Below, in pieces: positions 1-12,361 of a DNA stretch of 64,000 nucleotides; positions within the stretch are counted from its first letter, which is position 1, and every line of letters begins with the position of its first letter. The position numbers were made by a program, and so were the translations under genes. The notes beneath the pieces are model-generated. The model worked only from the letters and a program-made list of their open reading frames with translations, ran no database searches and was not told where the DNA came from. This DNA comes from Phoenix dactylifera (taxonomy: Eukaryota; Streptophyta; Magnoliopsida; Arecales; Arecaceae), in NCBI RefSeq assembly GCF_009389715.1, contig NW_024067850.1:372001-436000 (forward strand). Direction: 5' to 3'.

Positions 1-1324
1 TGGTTTCTTTTGGTTTTAATGGTAATCCAAGAGAAATGTTTTCACATGTCATGGTCATTTTAATTGAAAGCTAGAATAAGATATCTTCCTATCTCATTGT
101 CGACCCCCCCCTCACCGGCGTGCCCAACAACAAAAATGGTGGCAGTAGTGCATTACATGAAAGGATCATAATGCTAATATTGGAGATTACTCCCTCATTA
201 GGTGTTCCCCTTGTGCTGTTTTTTAGTAAATGAAGCAGTTTTATGGTCTGATTAGGTAGCAGATACTAAAGAAATTTGGATATGTCATCTTTTTTCCTTT
301 TCATTTTAAGTTTTAGTTGTCCCTGTGGTTCGCATAAGAATTGCTTCTAATCTACAAGTTGACAAATAGATGATTTAAATTGCATTGCCTATGTATCAGA
401 ATTTGACACTCATTGAGTAAAGTTAGATACATGCAGTGTACTTGTTTAGATTCCTAAAAAAATAAAAAGGAATCCAGATATTTCTGAATAGGCTAGGGAT
501 ACTTCTTGAATACCCTGGGGATGAGGAGGACATTTCCCTTTTTTGTCATTTTAATGATTGTTGGACTTATAATGACGGGCATGATGGTGCCCTAGAGTTG
601 ATGTTGTCATTTGGAATGTGGGTCTGTTTTTATGATAATCCATTATGCTTGATGGATGCTTTTTTACATATATGTAAGGATAAATGTTTCTTTATTGTTT
701 TGTCCCCGCTATTTTGTATTCTATTGCTCCAAGATTTGCTGTATGAGTGCAACTGATAGGACATTTTCCTTTTTCTCTCTCCTTTTGATGAACATTGACT
801 GTAGTGATGGGCAGCGAAGGGGTAACTCTAGAGTCAAAGTTGCTGTATGGATTATTGGACTATGTTATTATGATAACCCATTATGCTTTATGAATGCTTT
901 TTTTTACATATATGTTTAAATATTTATTCTATTTCTCCATGATTTGTGGTATTGGTGCAATTGTTTCATGTCATATCTGTACCCTATATCCTTTCCATGC
1001 TTTACAGATTTCTTCTCCTGTTTGTTTGCTGCCCTTTTCCTGATTTCTTTTGAAGAATAGCATTATCTATGTCATTAAATGATCATTTTAATTTATTCGT
1101 CATGCAAAATTTTCATTTCGCAAATAAGTTGGATGTGGCTTCTTCTACATATCTTTCATTTCCATGCTTTTAACACATTATCATTGAAGCCACTGGATTA
1201 TCAGATTCTGTCAATTCTGATTCTTAATATGCTGATTTTTCTTAACCTTAATTGCAAGCTGTGCTTATCTTAATTCGAAGAAAGTTTAAATGAATTGCTG
1301 TGCCAATCCTTTTTGCTTCTTTAG
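1..1324. other. Non-coding stretch upstream of, or intronic to, the coiled-coil gene
   Basis: AT-rich DNA without an open frame that looks like an exon. It ends in a T-rich tract and TTAG directly before the first recognisable exon at 1325, so at least the last part may be an intron whose upstream exons lie outside the window. The only internal structure I see is the imperfect direct repeat at 631-960. Confidence 0.5.
631..960. repeat. Imperfect direct duplication, about 238 bp apart
   Basis: A segment beginning TATGATAATCCATTATGCTT at 631 recurs with few changes at 869. Both copies continue through a T run and ACATATATGT into similar text (tattctatt...ccaagatttgctgtat versus tattctattt...ccatgatttgtggtat). 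It looks like an old local duplication in non-coding DNA. Confidence 0.5.
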
Positions 1325-4300
1325 ATGGATATGCGGGACTTTTTAAATGCTCCAAATGGCCTGTCCCAACAAACTGTCGCTGTCAATGAAAAACAAGTGG
1401 CAGGATCTCCTCAGTCTCCATTAGGTGGCAGGACGGTATGGTCATAACTGCTAAATATTAAAGGTTTTTTTTTTTTTTTTTTTTTGGGGGGGGGGGGGGG
1501 GGCGCGGTTTTTAGTTAGATATTTCTGATTAACCCACGCTCGTGTCATGCAATTGTTACCTGCAGGATTTCTTTGATCTACCTTTCCACATGGCTAGAGA
1601 TCAAATAGAAGAGAGCTTACGAACTAAGATGGCTTCAATTAAGGTGGTTTCCATTGGCTTGGAGCTAACAGCATTTCTTTTATTATTTGTTTACACTTTC
1701 TTTCTGCACTGCTTCAACTTTCATCATCTTTTCTGTAACAGGCAGGGATGCTACAGCTTCAAGATGCACAGAAAGGAGCAGAGGTGACCTCTGAAGCAAC
1801 TGAGAGAGAGCTTGAGCTTGAAGCTCAACTTGTTGAAGCTAGGAGCATCATTCAAGAGCAGGTTTAAGTTTCTATTTTTGAAAATTGACTTTTTTTATTA
1901 TTTTGATAAATTCAATTTTGATGCCAGTGGTTTGTTGATTTCGATTCATTTATTTTAGTGTACTTTGGTTCTCTACATCTCAACATCTTAATGAATTGAT
2001 TCCCATTTTGGTTGAAATTGATTGATTCTGTATGTAATGCTAGAGCCTAGCATGACTATGTTTTTATGCATGAGAACTTGTCCCTCATTTAGAAGGTTGT
2101 GAGGCTTCGGGTCTCACTTCCTAATAACTTCAAATTCATCCCTCCATATTCACTCTAATAAATATTCTTGTCTCAATCATAAAATGATTGTCTTACTATA
2201 AGTAGGATGGGCCGTGTACTTGTGAAATGTACTGAATGCCTCTTGCGAAGAATCATATGTGTGCATGCCCAGTACTAGTCTGCTTGACTGCTCATTTTTT
2301 TAAAGTGAGGCTGCACATAGATGAGTATAATACTGTTAAGTAAATCTAGTCCTTTTTGCATTTATCTTTTCTGTTTGATTTTTGAAGTTCGAATAAACAT
2401 ATCACCATTCTCTCACTTTAGCTGCACACAGTAATGGTAAAAATGCAGGAGGTGCACCCCCCTTCTGTCATCTTTTCCCGTTTCCGTGCATGTGGCAGGG
2501 GCTTAAGACAGTCATGTCAAAGAGAGAACAGTATGAAAAAGTTTTTAGGTCAAGTGAAGAATGAAGGAGTGCATGTTTTTTATTTATGGAAAGTGCACAA
2601 GTCAAGCTTTTATTAGAGTATACTGGTGAATTGCAGAGACACACTGAACTCTGGGAGGCTCAACATGCTGTAGGGTTTCAATTTCTCTATTGGAGCATTC
2701 GTAGGGGGGGCAATATAAAATACATTAGTAGGTTTTCGTGAGCGGCATGCAGTTATTTTTATGTGACATTTGTGTATACATGAGTCTGGTTGTGCATAAC
2801 TCACACTATATCAGTTATATATTTCTTTATTTTTCTAGGAATACTAAATGCAGGCATCTCCAATAATTAATGTCTAAGTAGAGTTAACATGTGGCCTTTC
2901 AGACTATGCTGGATTTTGTCAGCATTAGGAGGTGGGAATTGGTAACGTTTTCCCATCCAGCCCATTCCCATGTCTGGTAACTCCAGACACGCTAATGCTG
3001 ACTCCTGAGGGTATTGAATTCCCATAAGAAGCAGCAAAACCATACCCGGGGGGGGGGGGGGGGGCATGGATATTGTTTTTGTGTTCGCAATAATGTTTAT
3101 TTATTATGTTGTTAATATTGATTATTTGATTATATATTGAAAGTATTTTACAATGATATATCATCTATGGAAAATACAATAATATATGTTACATATTGTA
3201 TTAAAATTATTTATTTTCTTAATATTATATTATTAATCAAATTATTGTATTATAATATATCATACTATATATTGGAATATTGTAATATTATTTAATTATG
3301 TTGTTATGATAATATTATTATACTTATGATACTATTGTAATATGATTATAATTAATATAAATATTGTAGTTAGTATATTATAATATAGTATTATATTAAT
3401 ATAATAGTACTAATGTACAAAAAATGACAATATTATGAAAAGTTCATATTATATAAATATTAAATTAATACAATAGTACTGAAAATAATATTCCTAAATA
3501 ATGTTTTTGATATTAACATTAGTATTATCTTATTATCATAATACTTTAAAAAATAACATAATATTATTAACAAAATTTTAATATTTATACTAATATTAAT
3601 ATTACTATAGTCAATTAAAATCATCATATTAATATAAAAATTATTTAATAATAATATCAACATTCTTATATGGCTATAAGATTTGCATAATCATTACCAT
3701 AGTATCATATGATATTAGTATAATACTAATAATATATTATTAATACTGATATAATCAGATTATCTTATGATATTGTTAACCAAATTTGAATATTAATATT
3801 TCTTATTATATACTGATGTTATATTTTAATAATAGTGCTATATTATTGTTGGCATATTGAAATTATTATTTAGTATTATTTTATATTAATATATTAATAA
3901 TATATGAGCACCTAACAAGTGTATCGTAAATTTTTTTTTTCCCATTTTTGAGGATGGAAAGTATTTTCTTACGAGTTAACAACTAGAATTTGGATAGAAT
4001 ACCAAAACAAACCAAATAATAATTAAGAAAAAACCAGGTCAAAGCAGGTTGAACCAATCGAGTGAATAGCGGGTTGCTGGTTTTTAGGAAATCTAGGTTT
4101 GGGGTTGACCTGACCCGTGTTTGTTTACGGAGCACAAGTTAGGCGGGTCAACCAGGCCGGGTCTTAAACTATTGGTCTGTATATAAGACTAAGCACATTT
4201 TGAATATTTTAAGATCTTGTGTATTTGAAACACAAGAATATGCCTTTCTGCTGTAATTAATCTTGTATTTACATATCCATTAAACCTCCATTTCTTGGAA

Positions 4301-5788
4301 TTTCAAGCACATAATTTATTTTATTACTAGGAAATCACAAGACTGACCTTCATCTGGAATCTCAATGCAGGCTTCAATAATGTCCAAACATTTTGCAAAG
4401 TCTGAGAAGCCAAGGTTGATTCTTTAGAAAATTTTCTTTCTTTTTTTTTTCATTAGTTTTGTTATTTCAGTGGCTTACGCATTGATGCATCTCCTTCTTC
4501 TCTGTAGGATATTGAGTAGCCATTTAGATGCTGAGAGAGAAGTGATCCATTCAGCATCTGCTGAGGTGTGCAAAGTTTTATCTTCCTGAAAGTTGCTTTT
4601 ACAATTTTTTAATAATCCTTACCCAGACTGAGCTTGAACAATTGCTGTTTATGTATATAAGGTTAGAGGATATAATTCAACAATGAGTTGTTCAAGGGAC
4701 ATGTCTTTGAGCAGCATGTAACCATGCACATAAGCCTCATATCCCTTAATAGAGTATGCAACATTGATCATGCCAACATGCCCATTTTGGCTTCAGCAGT
4801 TCACCTAAAATTTCAGCTTGCTGCCACCCCGTGTACAAATGGTGTACTGAGCACAGTATCTTTGGTACCAACTCAAGCATGAAATTTTCTAATAGGAAGC
4901 CATTTTTTCTGACTTGAACGGATGTTGACCGAATTTGTAATCCAGAATTCATTTTAAAGCCAAAAAAAAAATACAGAACCTCAAACATCCTTTCAATCAT
5001 ATCAAGAAGTCAACTACTGTTTATTTAAATATTAAATGACTAAACGGTGCAATGTTATGCATGATTTTAGTTCATTTTTTTGTTAATTTAAATATAATGA
5101 CAACTTTGATATTATCTGGGCATAATTAACTTAGTAAAAAGTAAAGATCTGGTGCTAGAATGCATGATGGAACATCTAAATCTTTTAATATATGCCATCC
5201 ATCATGACATCCTTTTTCCAAATTTCTAAAATGTTCTAGTTTAAATGTCTTAGGGGCCTAAAATGGTTACCAAAATTAGATACTTTTCAATTGTCAAAAC
5301 AAATGAACTTTGTTCTATGGTTTGCCTCTCCATATTCTTGAATTTCATCCATTTGTGGCATAGGCTATGCAAATAGGAACGAACAATATAATTTATCAAA
5401 TTAATGCCCGTTGTACATATTGGCATCAGAATACGTATGCCTTGGAACCTTTAAAGCATGCTCAGAGAACAGACTATATGTTATACGCATACTTCTTTTG
5501 TCCCGAAGTTGAATCTGGAGTAGGTGTTGTAGATACTTCTATACCTGCGATATGTATCCCTATGGCATTACAATGTTTATTACGGCAATTAAGTAAAATA
5601 GGAAGATGTTTTTTGCTTTTCCATTGAAATATTGAGTACTGATCATGTCATTCTTGTGGTTCTAGGCGGTGTAAAAATCCAGGGTGCTCTGGTATTTTGA
5701 TGGTAGTGGTGCATGCTTTTGACTTGATATAAACTAGGTTTGCTGCTGAGATCAAAGTGCCAGAGATGACAAGTGTTAAAAACCTTTT
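1325..5788 (+). CDS. Exons of an unidentified coiled-coil protein gene (partial)
   Basis: Exons at 1325-1435, 1566-1643, 1742-1861, 4371-4414 and 4508-4565 join with correct phase (111, 78 and 120 nt are phase 0; 44+58 nt = 34 codons), and each is flanked by AG and GT. They encode a soluble protein that begins MDMRDFLNAPNG, has DFFDLPFHMARDQIEESL, and turns into a charged, Glu/Ala-rich helical stretch (ATERELELEAQLVEAR, ILSSHLDAEREVIHSA) that should form a coiled coil. A further possible exon is 5738-5788 (51 nt, AEIKVPEMTSV), but its phase needs another exon that I did not find. The first ATG follows an acceptor-like TTAG, so it may be internal and the true start may lie outside the window. 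I do not recognise the family. The splice pattern is strong evidence of a gene; extent and function are unknown. Confidence 0.6.
1465..1502. repeat. Poly(T)-poly(G) homopolymer tract in an intron
   Basis: About 21 T followed by about 17 G, within the intron between the first two recognised exons. The tract length is the kind of place where assembly is unreliable. Confidence 0.8.
3048..3064. repeat. Poly(G) tract
   Basis: A run of about 17 G in an otherwise AT-rich intron. Read on the other strand it creates proline-rich frames that are not genes. Confidence 0.8.
3090..3905. repeat. Very AT-rich low-complexity block
   Basis: About 800 bp made almost only of TAATATTA-type words, with very little G or C, inside the large intron 1862-4370. 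No open frame or terminal repeat is evident. It could be the core of an AT-rich MITE or an expanded low-complexity tract. Confidence 0.6.
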
Positions 5789-6857
5789 GTAAGTATTTTG
5801 GATAGCTTTACTGGACTATTCATGTTGGTGGTTCAGAAGAACCGAGTGAATCCATTAATATTCCTCAATATATAGCTTTTTTATAAATTTATAATAGTTC
5901 TCGTGTTGTCATAATAGTTTACTTTGGCTTTATTTCTGCCCTATATTTCTTCTCTTCTTCAAGATGATTATGCATATGAATGTGTGGTTACTAGTGAAAG
6001 TGGTTCTTCAGCAGTTTAAGCCAGTCATTATTTGGATCATGTTATAATATTTCTGAATTAGTTCACTCCATGATATCTACAAATCTACTGGGCTCTTGAT
6101 TATAATATCATCTACTTTGGAGTTGGGACGTGGTCTGGAGGCCTACAATAATATGAGGATAGCTAACCAAATTTATTACTCCTTTATCGTGCTAAACTCA
6201 TATGTCCCATTGTTCTAAGATCATAGTAATCTTCATACTCTTGGAACTCTAGTTGTATATCAAGTTTGATTCTGTTGCCAATTGATCTGCAAAATTCTCC
6301 TATATGTAGTGAAGTTTTTTCTTTATTCTACTTGAAGAATTTTGCCGGATGTATTAGGCTTTCATTTTCTTTTGTCCTTTGACATAATTTCCAATAAACA
6401 TCTAGCCCTTCTAACAAGGATTTTATCATTACTTTGCTCGTGTTTTCAACTTAATGGACATGACTGCTTATCTTATAAGAGCTTCTTTTGCACAGATTAT
6501 TTTACTTCATAACTGCTTGAAAGTTTTTGTACAGGACTAAATGTGTCTCTGTGTTGCTGTTTTACCTTTACATGTCCTCTTCTAATATCACACTTCTTAC
6601 AGTCATACCCTGTATCATGTTAGGCCTTTTCTTCCATGCAATTGAATTAAGAATCAGATATCAACTAATTTCACCATCAAATTTTGGTTGTACTAATGTT
6701 CTCAATTGCTTATTAAAAACTAAAAAATCCATTGACAACATAAACTGAAATTAATGGGTTGAGACAAAAACTTATTACAATATATCAGCTGGTATCCTGT
6801 TTCTTTGAACAAAGCAAACTTATTCTGATATATCATTACAAAAATAATAAATAACTC
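5789..6857. other. Gap between convergent genes
   Basis: AT-rich DNA between the last candidate plus-strand exon and the stop codon of the minus-strand PMI1-like gene. The 3' end of the coiled-coil gene should fall here, but I cannot assign a terminal exon or poly(A) site. Confidence 0.4.
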
Positions 6858-8179
6858 TTACCTCTCTTGTGCAAAAACTATGTCTGGATTCCTTACATGC
6901 CAGCAGCAGCTGTTACAGTTCCCCTTGCATCTTTCTGCTGAAACACTCCAGATGAAATCTTTTCCACTGGTCCTTTTCATATACTTCATTCCAGCTATGT
7001 GTACCCCATGAATATGAAATCTTCTGCCAGACACCTCTGCAGCTGATGCCTCAATGAGTCCAATCATAAACTCCCCAACGGCCCCATTATCTTCCTTTGG
7101 ATCTCTGACCTGAATCAACATCAGCAGAATAAGACACTGCCTGCTTATTTCCTTCCCTTTACTCCCCTTAACATTGGCTTTTATACTCGGTCCCATCTGT
7201 ATCCTCAAGCCTTCTAAAACCAATCCTTCCATCTTCTCCATTGCATCCAGAAGAATGGCCTCCAAGAAACCATTTTCAGGACCCACTAAAACAGGCTTGC
7301 CTTTGCGTTCGCCTGTCCTGCAGCCAGTTATATTGGCCATTGGCATTGATTCAAACAGGCTATTGAGCAAATCCTCCACTTTCATTGATGCCATTCGACA
7401 TAGTACCTACAAAAACTGCAATATTTTAGGTAGTTTAAATTGATCAAGCAAGTAAAAAAGGGAAAACGAAAAAGCAAATAAAGCTTTTTATATGTAGCAT
7501 TTTATTTTCTATTTTATCTTCTTCCTCAGTGCACCTCAGTAGCAGTTGTGGCATTCTCAGCAATTGCAGGCACAGAGAATTGCATGACTAATCTTCCCCA
7601 TGGCCTGCCCAATCTCTTGATTTCATGAAGGTAACTCCCATCTGATAGCTTCATCAGCTCTGTGCCAAGATATTCTTGTGCTTTTCCTGTCATAGAGTGG
7701 AGGTGTTCTCTTTGTCTTTTCTCCATGTCCAGCCACTTGTCTATCCTACGAAGTTCTTGTTCAAGTTCTCTAGCTCTTCTCCAGTAGGCTAGAACAGCTG
7801 CTTCACGATCTCCAGAAAAATTTGTAATTAGAGGAGCTGAGATAGAGTTAGAGGTGGTCTCTTTTTGAGAAATGACCTGCAAAGAGGGTTTGGGTTGAGG
7901 GCATGGTTGGGGATGGGAAAGAGAACGGCAAAGGGAGAGGAAAGACTTGATCTTTGAGCAGCCGATAGGCGCTACTACGGGAGGGATATGTTTCTTGTCT
8001 GACATTGGGAGTCTCTCTGCAGTATGGCAGCCTTCCACCACTGCTGGAAGTTGAAGCTTTTCTGGGTTCTTTTCTGCCCGTTGAGATGTTTGGTTAAATG
8101 CCATGCTGTTCGATTTTTCTGTTACGCGCTGGTTTTGTGGGTTGTTGCGCTTTGATAGGCTCTTTAATTTAAATTTCAA
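6858..8179 (-). CDS. PMI1-like protein, C-terminal-domain-only form
   Basis: Two exons, 8179-7535 (645 nt) and 7406-6858 (549 nt), with a 128-bp GT-AG intron; the phase-0 junction joins TATE to VLCRM and gives 397 aa. From about residue 190 the protein resembles the C-terminal region of PLASTID MOVEMENT IMPAIRED1 and its relatives as I remember them: GRLVMQFSVP, then SMPMANITG, VLEGLRIQMG, LILLMLIQVRDPKE, a VHIAGMKY stretch and the end HVRNPDIVF. The intron falls inside this conserved stretch, which supports the joined model. PMI1 proteins act in blue-light chloroplast and nuclear positioning and carry an N-terminal C2-type (NT-C2) domain; here the N-terminal half is a poorly conserved Ser/Pro-rich leader plus a helix (YWRRARELEQELRRIDKWL), and no C2 domain is visible. 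The start at 8179 is the first Met; Met26 is an alternative. Family assignment is from memory; function is inferred. Confidence 0.65.
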
Positions 8180-11100
8180 ATCTCTATAGACGCAATCATT
8201 TAACGGGTATCTCTCTCTCTATAGGTAATGTGCGGGCTTTCCTTTGAACCTGATGTATTCTAACTTCTAAGATGGTCTCCATCATATTTTTAAGTGCAAA
8301 TCATTACCAAGAAACGTTCGTTAGCGTCCGAATTGCAAGGGTCAGGTTCTGAGGCCTACAATCTCATGTAGATTTGGCAACGTTCTTCTAGTGGTGCGAT
8401 TGATATTATTAGCCGGATCGCCGGTTAAGTGCCGAAGGCCGCTCCTCAAAAAAAAAAATCTTTTTTTTTTTGCTCAAGTGTTCGGCCCATCCATGTTGAT
8501 TAGGCCTGTTGCTTGGCAAAAGGAAGCAAAAGATTATACTATATATTCTTTAGAGATTTGTTTGGTTTGCGGTAGAGCTTATAGCAGGTTGGGCCTCAGG
8601 GCTAAACTCTGTTTACTTTTAATTAGGCTATAGGCTGGGTTTATTTAAAATTTAATCTTTTTTGTGTCCAAACCCAGCCCACGACTAGATCTAGTTTACT
8701 TTACGATGATATATTTCTAAAAATAAGCGTATTTTTTGAAATGACTTATGTTTGATTGAGCATGTAAAATATCTTTTATAATGTTAATAAATTCTTTATA
8801 ATACAAAATAAGGACATAAGCAATTAGGATTAAGGGTATTTTTGAAAAAAAAGAATTTTATTCTGATTTCCAACCTATAGAAAAGTGGGTTTCAATTTTC
8901 TACGTATCTACTCATAAGGTTATTTCGGTTATTTTAGTTTTAAATTATTTATTTTTTAACGATGTTAGATGGTATTGGTATATATGCAAAAAAAAGGAAG
9001 GATATATAAGCAAATAGTAATTTTACCAAAGTATTCATATAATTTTATATATTTAGGTGGGTATACTTGCAAAAAAAAACCCTATATTTATTTATATGAA
9101 AAAGCTATTTTTCTATCTCTCATTTAATACCCCCAACCAAATATAAGCCATTTAATCTTTTTTTTTTGTTTACCACACTTTCCTTTACTTCTTTCTACAA
9201 GCCAAACAAATCCTAGATATCGGCCTCTAAAGCATGTGCATTTATATTCGATCATGACTGTGAACAATATTGAAAACCGGAAACTACAAAATATGCACAC
9301 TTACTAGATGCACAACATTATGAGAATTAATAAGATAATTACCTAACAAAATCAATATGAACAAGAAGAAAGGTAGATCCATGTACACCAGTGGTGAAAG
9401 AACTTGGGTAGTGTGCACATTTTTCTTTGCTGCTGCGGATGCTCATGTGAGACCTAATCAACTTGTGATCGTTTCTGATACGACTGCAAGTATAAACACA
9501 TGTGAAGGTGTTCAAGCAAAATCTCCCCCCCAACAAAAAAAAAAAAAAAAAAAAACAACACGCACATGGATGCGTGCACACATATAAAATAATACATGGG
9601 AGAGAAATGATGACACTTCATTATATTAGTTCGATAATTCTTGAAAAGCAATGGTAGACATGTGTGCCCATGTCGTGCCATAGGAACCGCCGATGCAGGC
9701 GCCAGCATCCAAGTTTTGGTTGGACCACAATAAATAAAAAAAAGGCAAGGTTTGCATGTGGCTCACATTCGTATGTGCACGTATAGGTATTGCATTCCAT
9801 GTTTTTAGAACTTATCTCTTCTCCCAGGTAATCATTCCCTCGGCCATTCTCATTTATATATATATATAATATACGCATATTTTATAGTTGATGATATCTT
9901 TATTTCTTTAATAACTGAAAGGCATGCTTAAAGCTCGGTAGAAAGACCAAACCCAGATTAGATTAGCTTCTTTTCTTTAACAATTAGAAATAGCGTTGGG
10001 AGGAAAAGAGAGCCCCAAACATTCGTAGCCTCCCACTACTAATAGGAGCCTGAGCTGGTGCCACAATGGAACCTCTCCTTCCTTTCAGAGTGCCGGGACT
10101 TGCATTAAATGGCTAACGCTCATAATCTTTATTCCTTTGATTCCCGTACAGAATCTTTTTCCTTTATGACCGGACACTCTCCTCCGCAGGTATACGACTG
10201 CTCTATTTAGAACGTAGCCGGAGTCTACTCACCGGAAGGGACACACCCTCACGTGCACTGCGGTACCACGCCTCCTTTCATTTATATAGTATAGGTCATC
10301 TCTCTTGCCGACGAGGTCCACGTAACACAATTAACACGTGCGGTGGCGTAAGATACGGGATGCGATCAGCTTTAACTCCCCACATCAAGTACTATAAGTC
10401 TTTTTTTAATTTTTATAAGATATCCCATCAAGTTTGACCAAATGAGATCTAAATATGTATGCTAGACTATTGCGAGCATCAAACTAGTTGATAAGATACG
10501 GATAGAATAAAAGATAAATAGTACGAGTCCAGGGGGAGAAGATGAAATGGATGAAGATGTAGCACTAGTCTATAGTAAAAAAAAAAAAAAGAAAAATGTA
10601 GCACTAAATTATGTTGAGATGTAACACTAGGTTACAGTAAAAATATAAATTATATCTATTTTTAGGATAATTGGCTAAGATAAAAGTAAAGATAAAAAAA
10701 TTGATTTGATTGATTATCGAAATATATTTTATGGAGTATAATTTTATTTGTTTATACAAACATACAAAAACTACCTACAAATACAATAACTATCCATTGT
10801 GACTATGACTTTCCACGTATGATTTTTATTTTTGGTTAACTGCTATCAACCATCTTCCTGCTATATACAAGCATGGTTACTTTGCAACTACTAGGCCAAT
10901 AATCCTGCTTCATCAATCTTTAACTTATCCTGATGTAATTTGTGTTTGCTGACTTTCATCTACAAAATAGTTTTCTATTCTTGAGAATATGAGACCGGTA
11001 TTTTTGGCACGGTTTTTTAACATATGAATTGAAGACTTAATCATTCGGTCTAGTTTCCATTTCAAGGCCGAATTCTACCTGTTCGGTCTAGGTTTCCACC

Positions 11101-11414
11101 TATATATGATTTCGAAGCCGAACTCTATCCAATCTTAATTAGAGTCATGCAATTCTTGTCTGCTATATTTTTTTCAAATTTTGTCTATGTAGCAATTTTC
11201 ATTTGCTAAGTTATATAGTTGAGGTATGGTGCAAATAGAATTAAACTACGATGTTGTCCATTTGACCACCATCGGATGGACGATAGGATCACCAAAGGCT
11301 TCTCGGCGTCTCGTTCCATCGGGATCAATGATAAAATATGACAGCGGATCAGAATTTGGACGGTCATCCGTGCTTTGTGAGGTACGTACGGTACGGTACT
11401 AAAGAGAGAGGAGA

Positions 11415-11440
11415 GGGGGGGGGGGGGGGGGGGGGGGGGG
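11415..11440. repeat. Poly(G) tract, about 26 bp
   Basis: Uninterrupted G run following a GA-rich stretch. A likely assembly and replication slippage site; the proline-rich frame on the opposite strand is spurious. Confidence 0.85.
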
Positions 11441-12156
11441 CAAAGAGCACCTACGACGCAAGTGGAACTAGACCGTGAAAAAGGAACGGGAAACAGGAGG
11501 ACGAAGGAAGAGTAGCGGGACCTGCTTCCGCTACGTGTCGCTTCGTCCATACCCGTGTCCGTCGCCAATCCGCGCCCGCATGTCCAATGCTCTCATCTCT
11601 CTACAATTCCACGGTCACTCCTTGCGTTGACCCAATCGGAAATCAGAAGTCCTCGCATAGTAATTCTGTTGTGTTTGTCTTTTTTGGAGAGCAGCTTTAG
11701 TTTAATAAGTTGGGGAGAGGTAGCGGACACTGCCGACTAGCTGGCCAGGAAGGCCGCACATACGGTCCTAAAAAGCCCTTACGGTCCTAAAAAGCTCTTA
11801 GTTTTTTATGGGACTATGTATATCTACATAGAGATAAATAGTATTGTGGACTGAGTGGTCTTCTATGTTGCTTATTACTTCGAAGGATGTTGCAGATTGG
11901 ACGATCTCTTATATAGCTTATTACTTCGGAGGATTTATCTGGAAGAACCATACGTCCGCCCTCTTTTTTTTATTATTTTTTTTAATTTTACATACTGTAC
12001 CTACACTTTTTGTGTTTGAGGCGGCTATGTACCAGAAAAAAAAAAAAAGGAAAAAAGAAAACTCCGGCCTATCCACGCTCCTAATTCCCCTAGCTTTATA
12101 TTTCATTAAAGTCTTCTTATTTTAATACAGATTTAATTAGGAAACCTCGTTACTAG

Positions 12157-12160
<4 letters not shown>

Positions 12161-12194
<34 letters not shown>
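12161..12194. repeat. (CT)n microsatellite in the putative AIL 5' UTR
   Basis: Seventeen CT units about 170 bp upstream of the AP2-gene start codon. CT-rich tracts are common in plant 5' leaders. Confidence 0.85.
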
Positions 12195-12197
<3 letters not shown>

Positions 12198-12361
12198 CTC
12201 GTGGTCTTTTCTTTCTTCCTTCCCGTAACGTCCCTCTCTCTATATTTGTGTCTTCCTTTCCCCGACCCGCTTGCTGCTCTTTTCAACTGATAAGTCTCTT
12301 TCGTTCATTCTTGCCGAGTGTTCTTTATTCCCCGAATAGCCCCCACAGACGAACTACGGAA

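Larger units (their letters stand above)
8180..12361. other. Intergenic region and probable AIL promoter
   Basis: No convincing exon in 4.2 kb between the PMI1-like gene and the AP2 gene. It contains A/T runs, a poly(A) tract near 9534-9556, a G run at 11415-11440, and ACGTG cores at about 10251 and 10338 in a GC-richer patch. The last 200 bp are pyrimidine-rich, with a (CT)n run and TCTATATTTG at about 12237, which would suit a 5' UTR and promoter for the AP2 gene. Confidence 0.5.

Noticed and set aside
2867-3164. Proline-rich minus-strand frames
   Set aside because: Created by the G run at 3048-3064; not conserved in look.
6527-6748. Possible further exon of the coiled-coil gene after TTTTTGTACAG
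   Set aside because: The frame is open but reads hydrophobic, low-quality text unlike the charged helical exons; no donor decides it.
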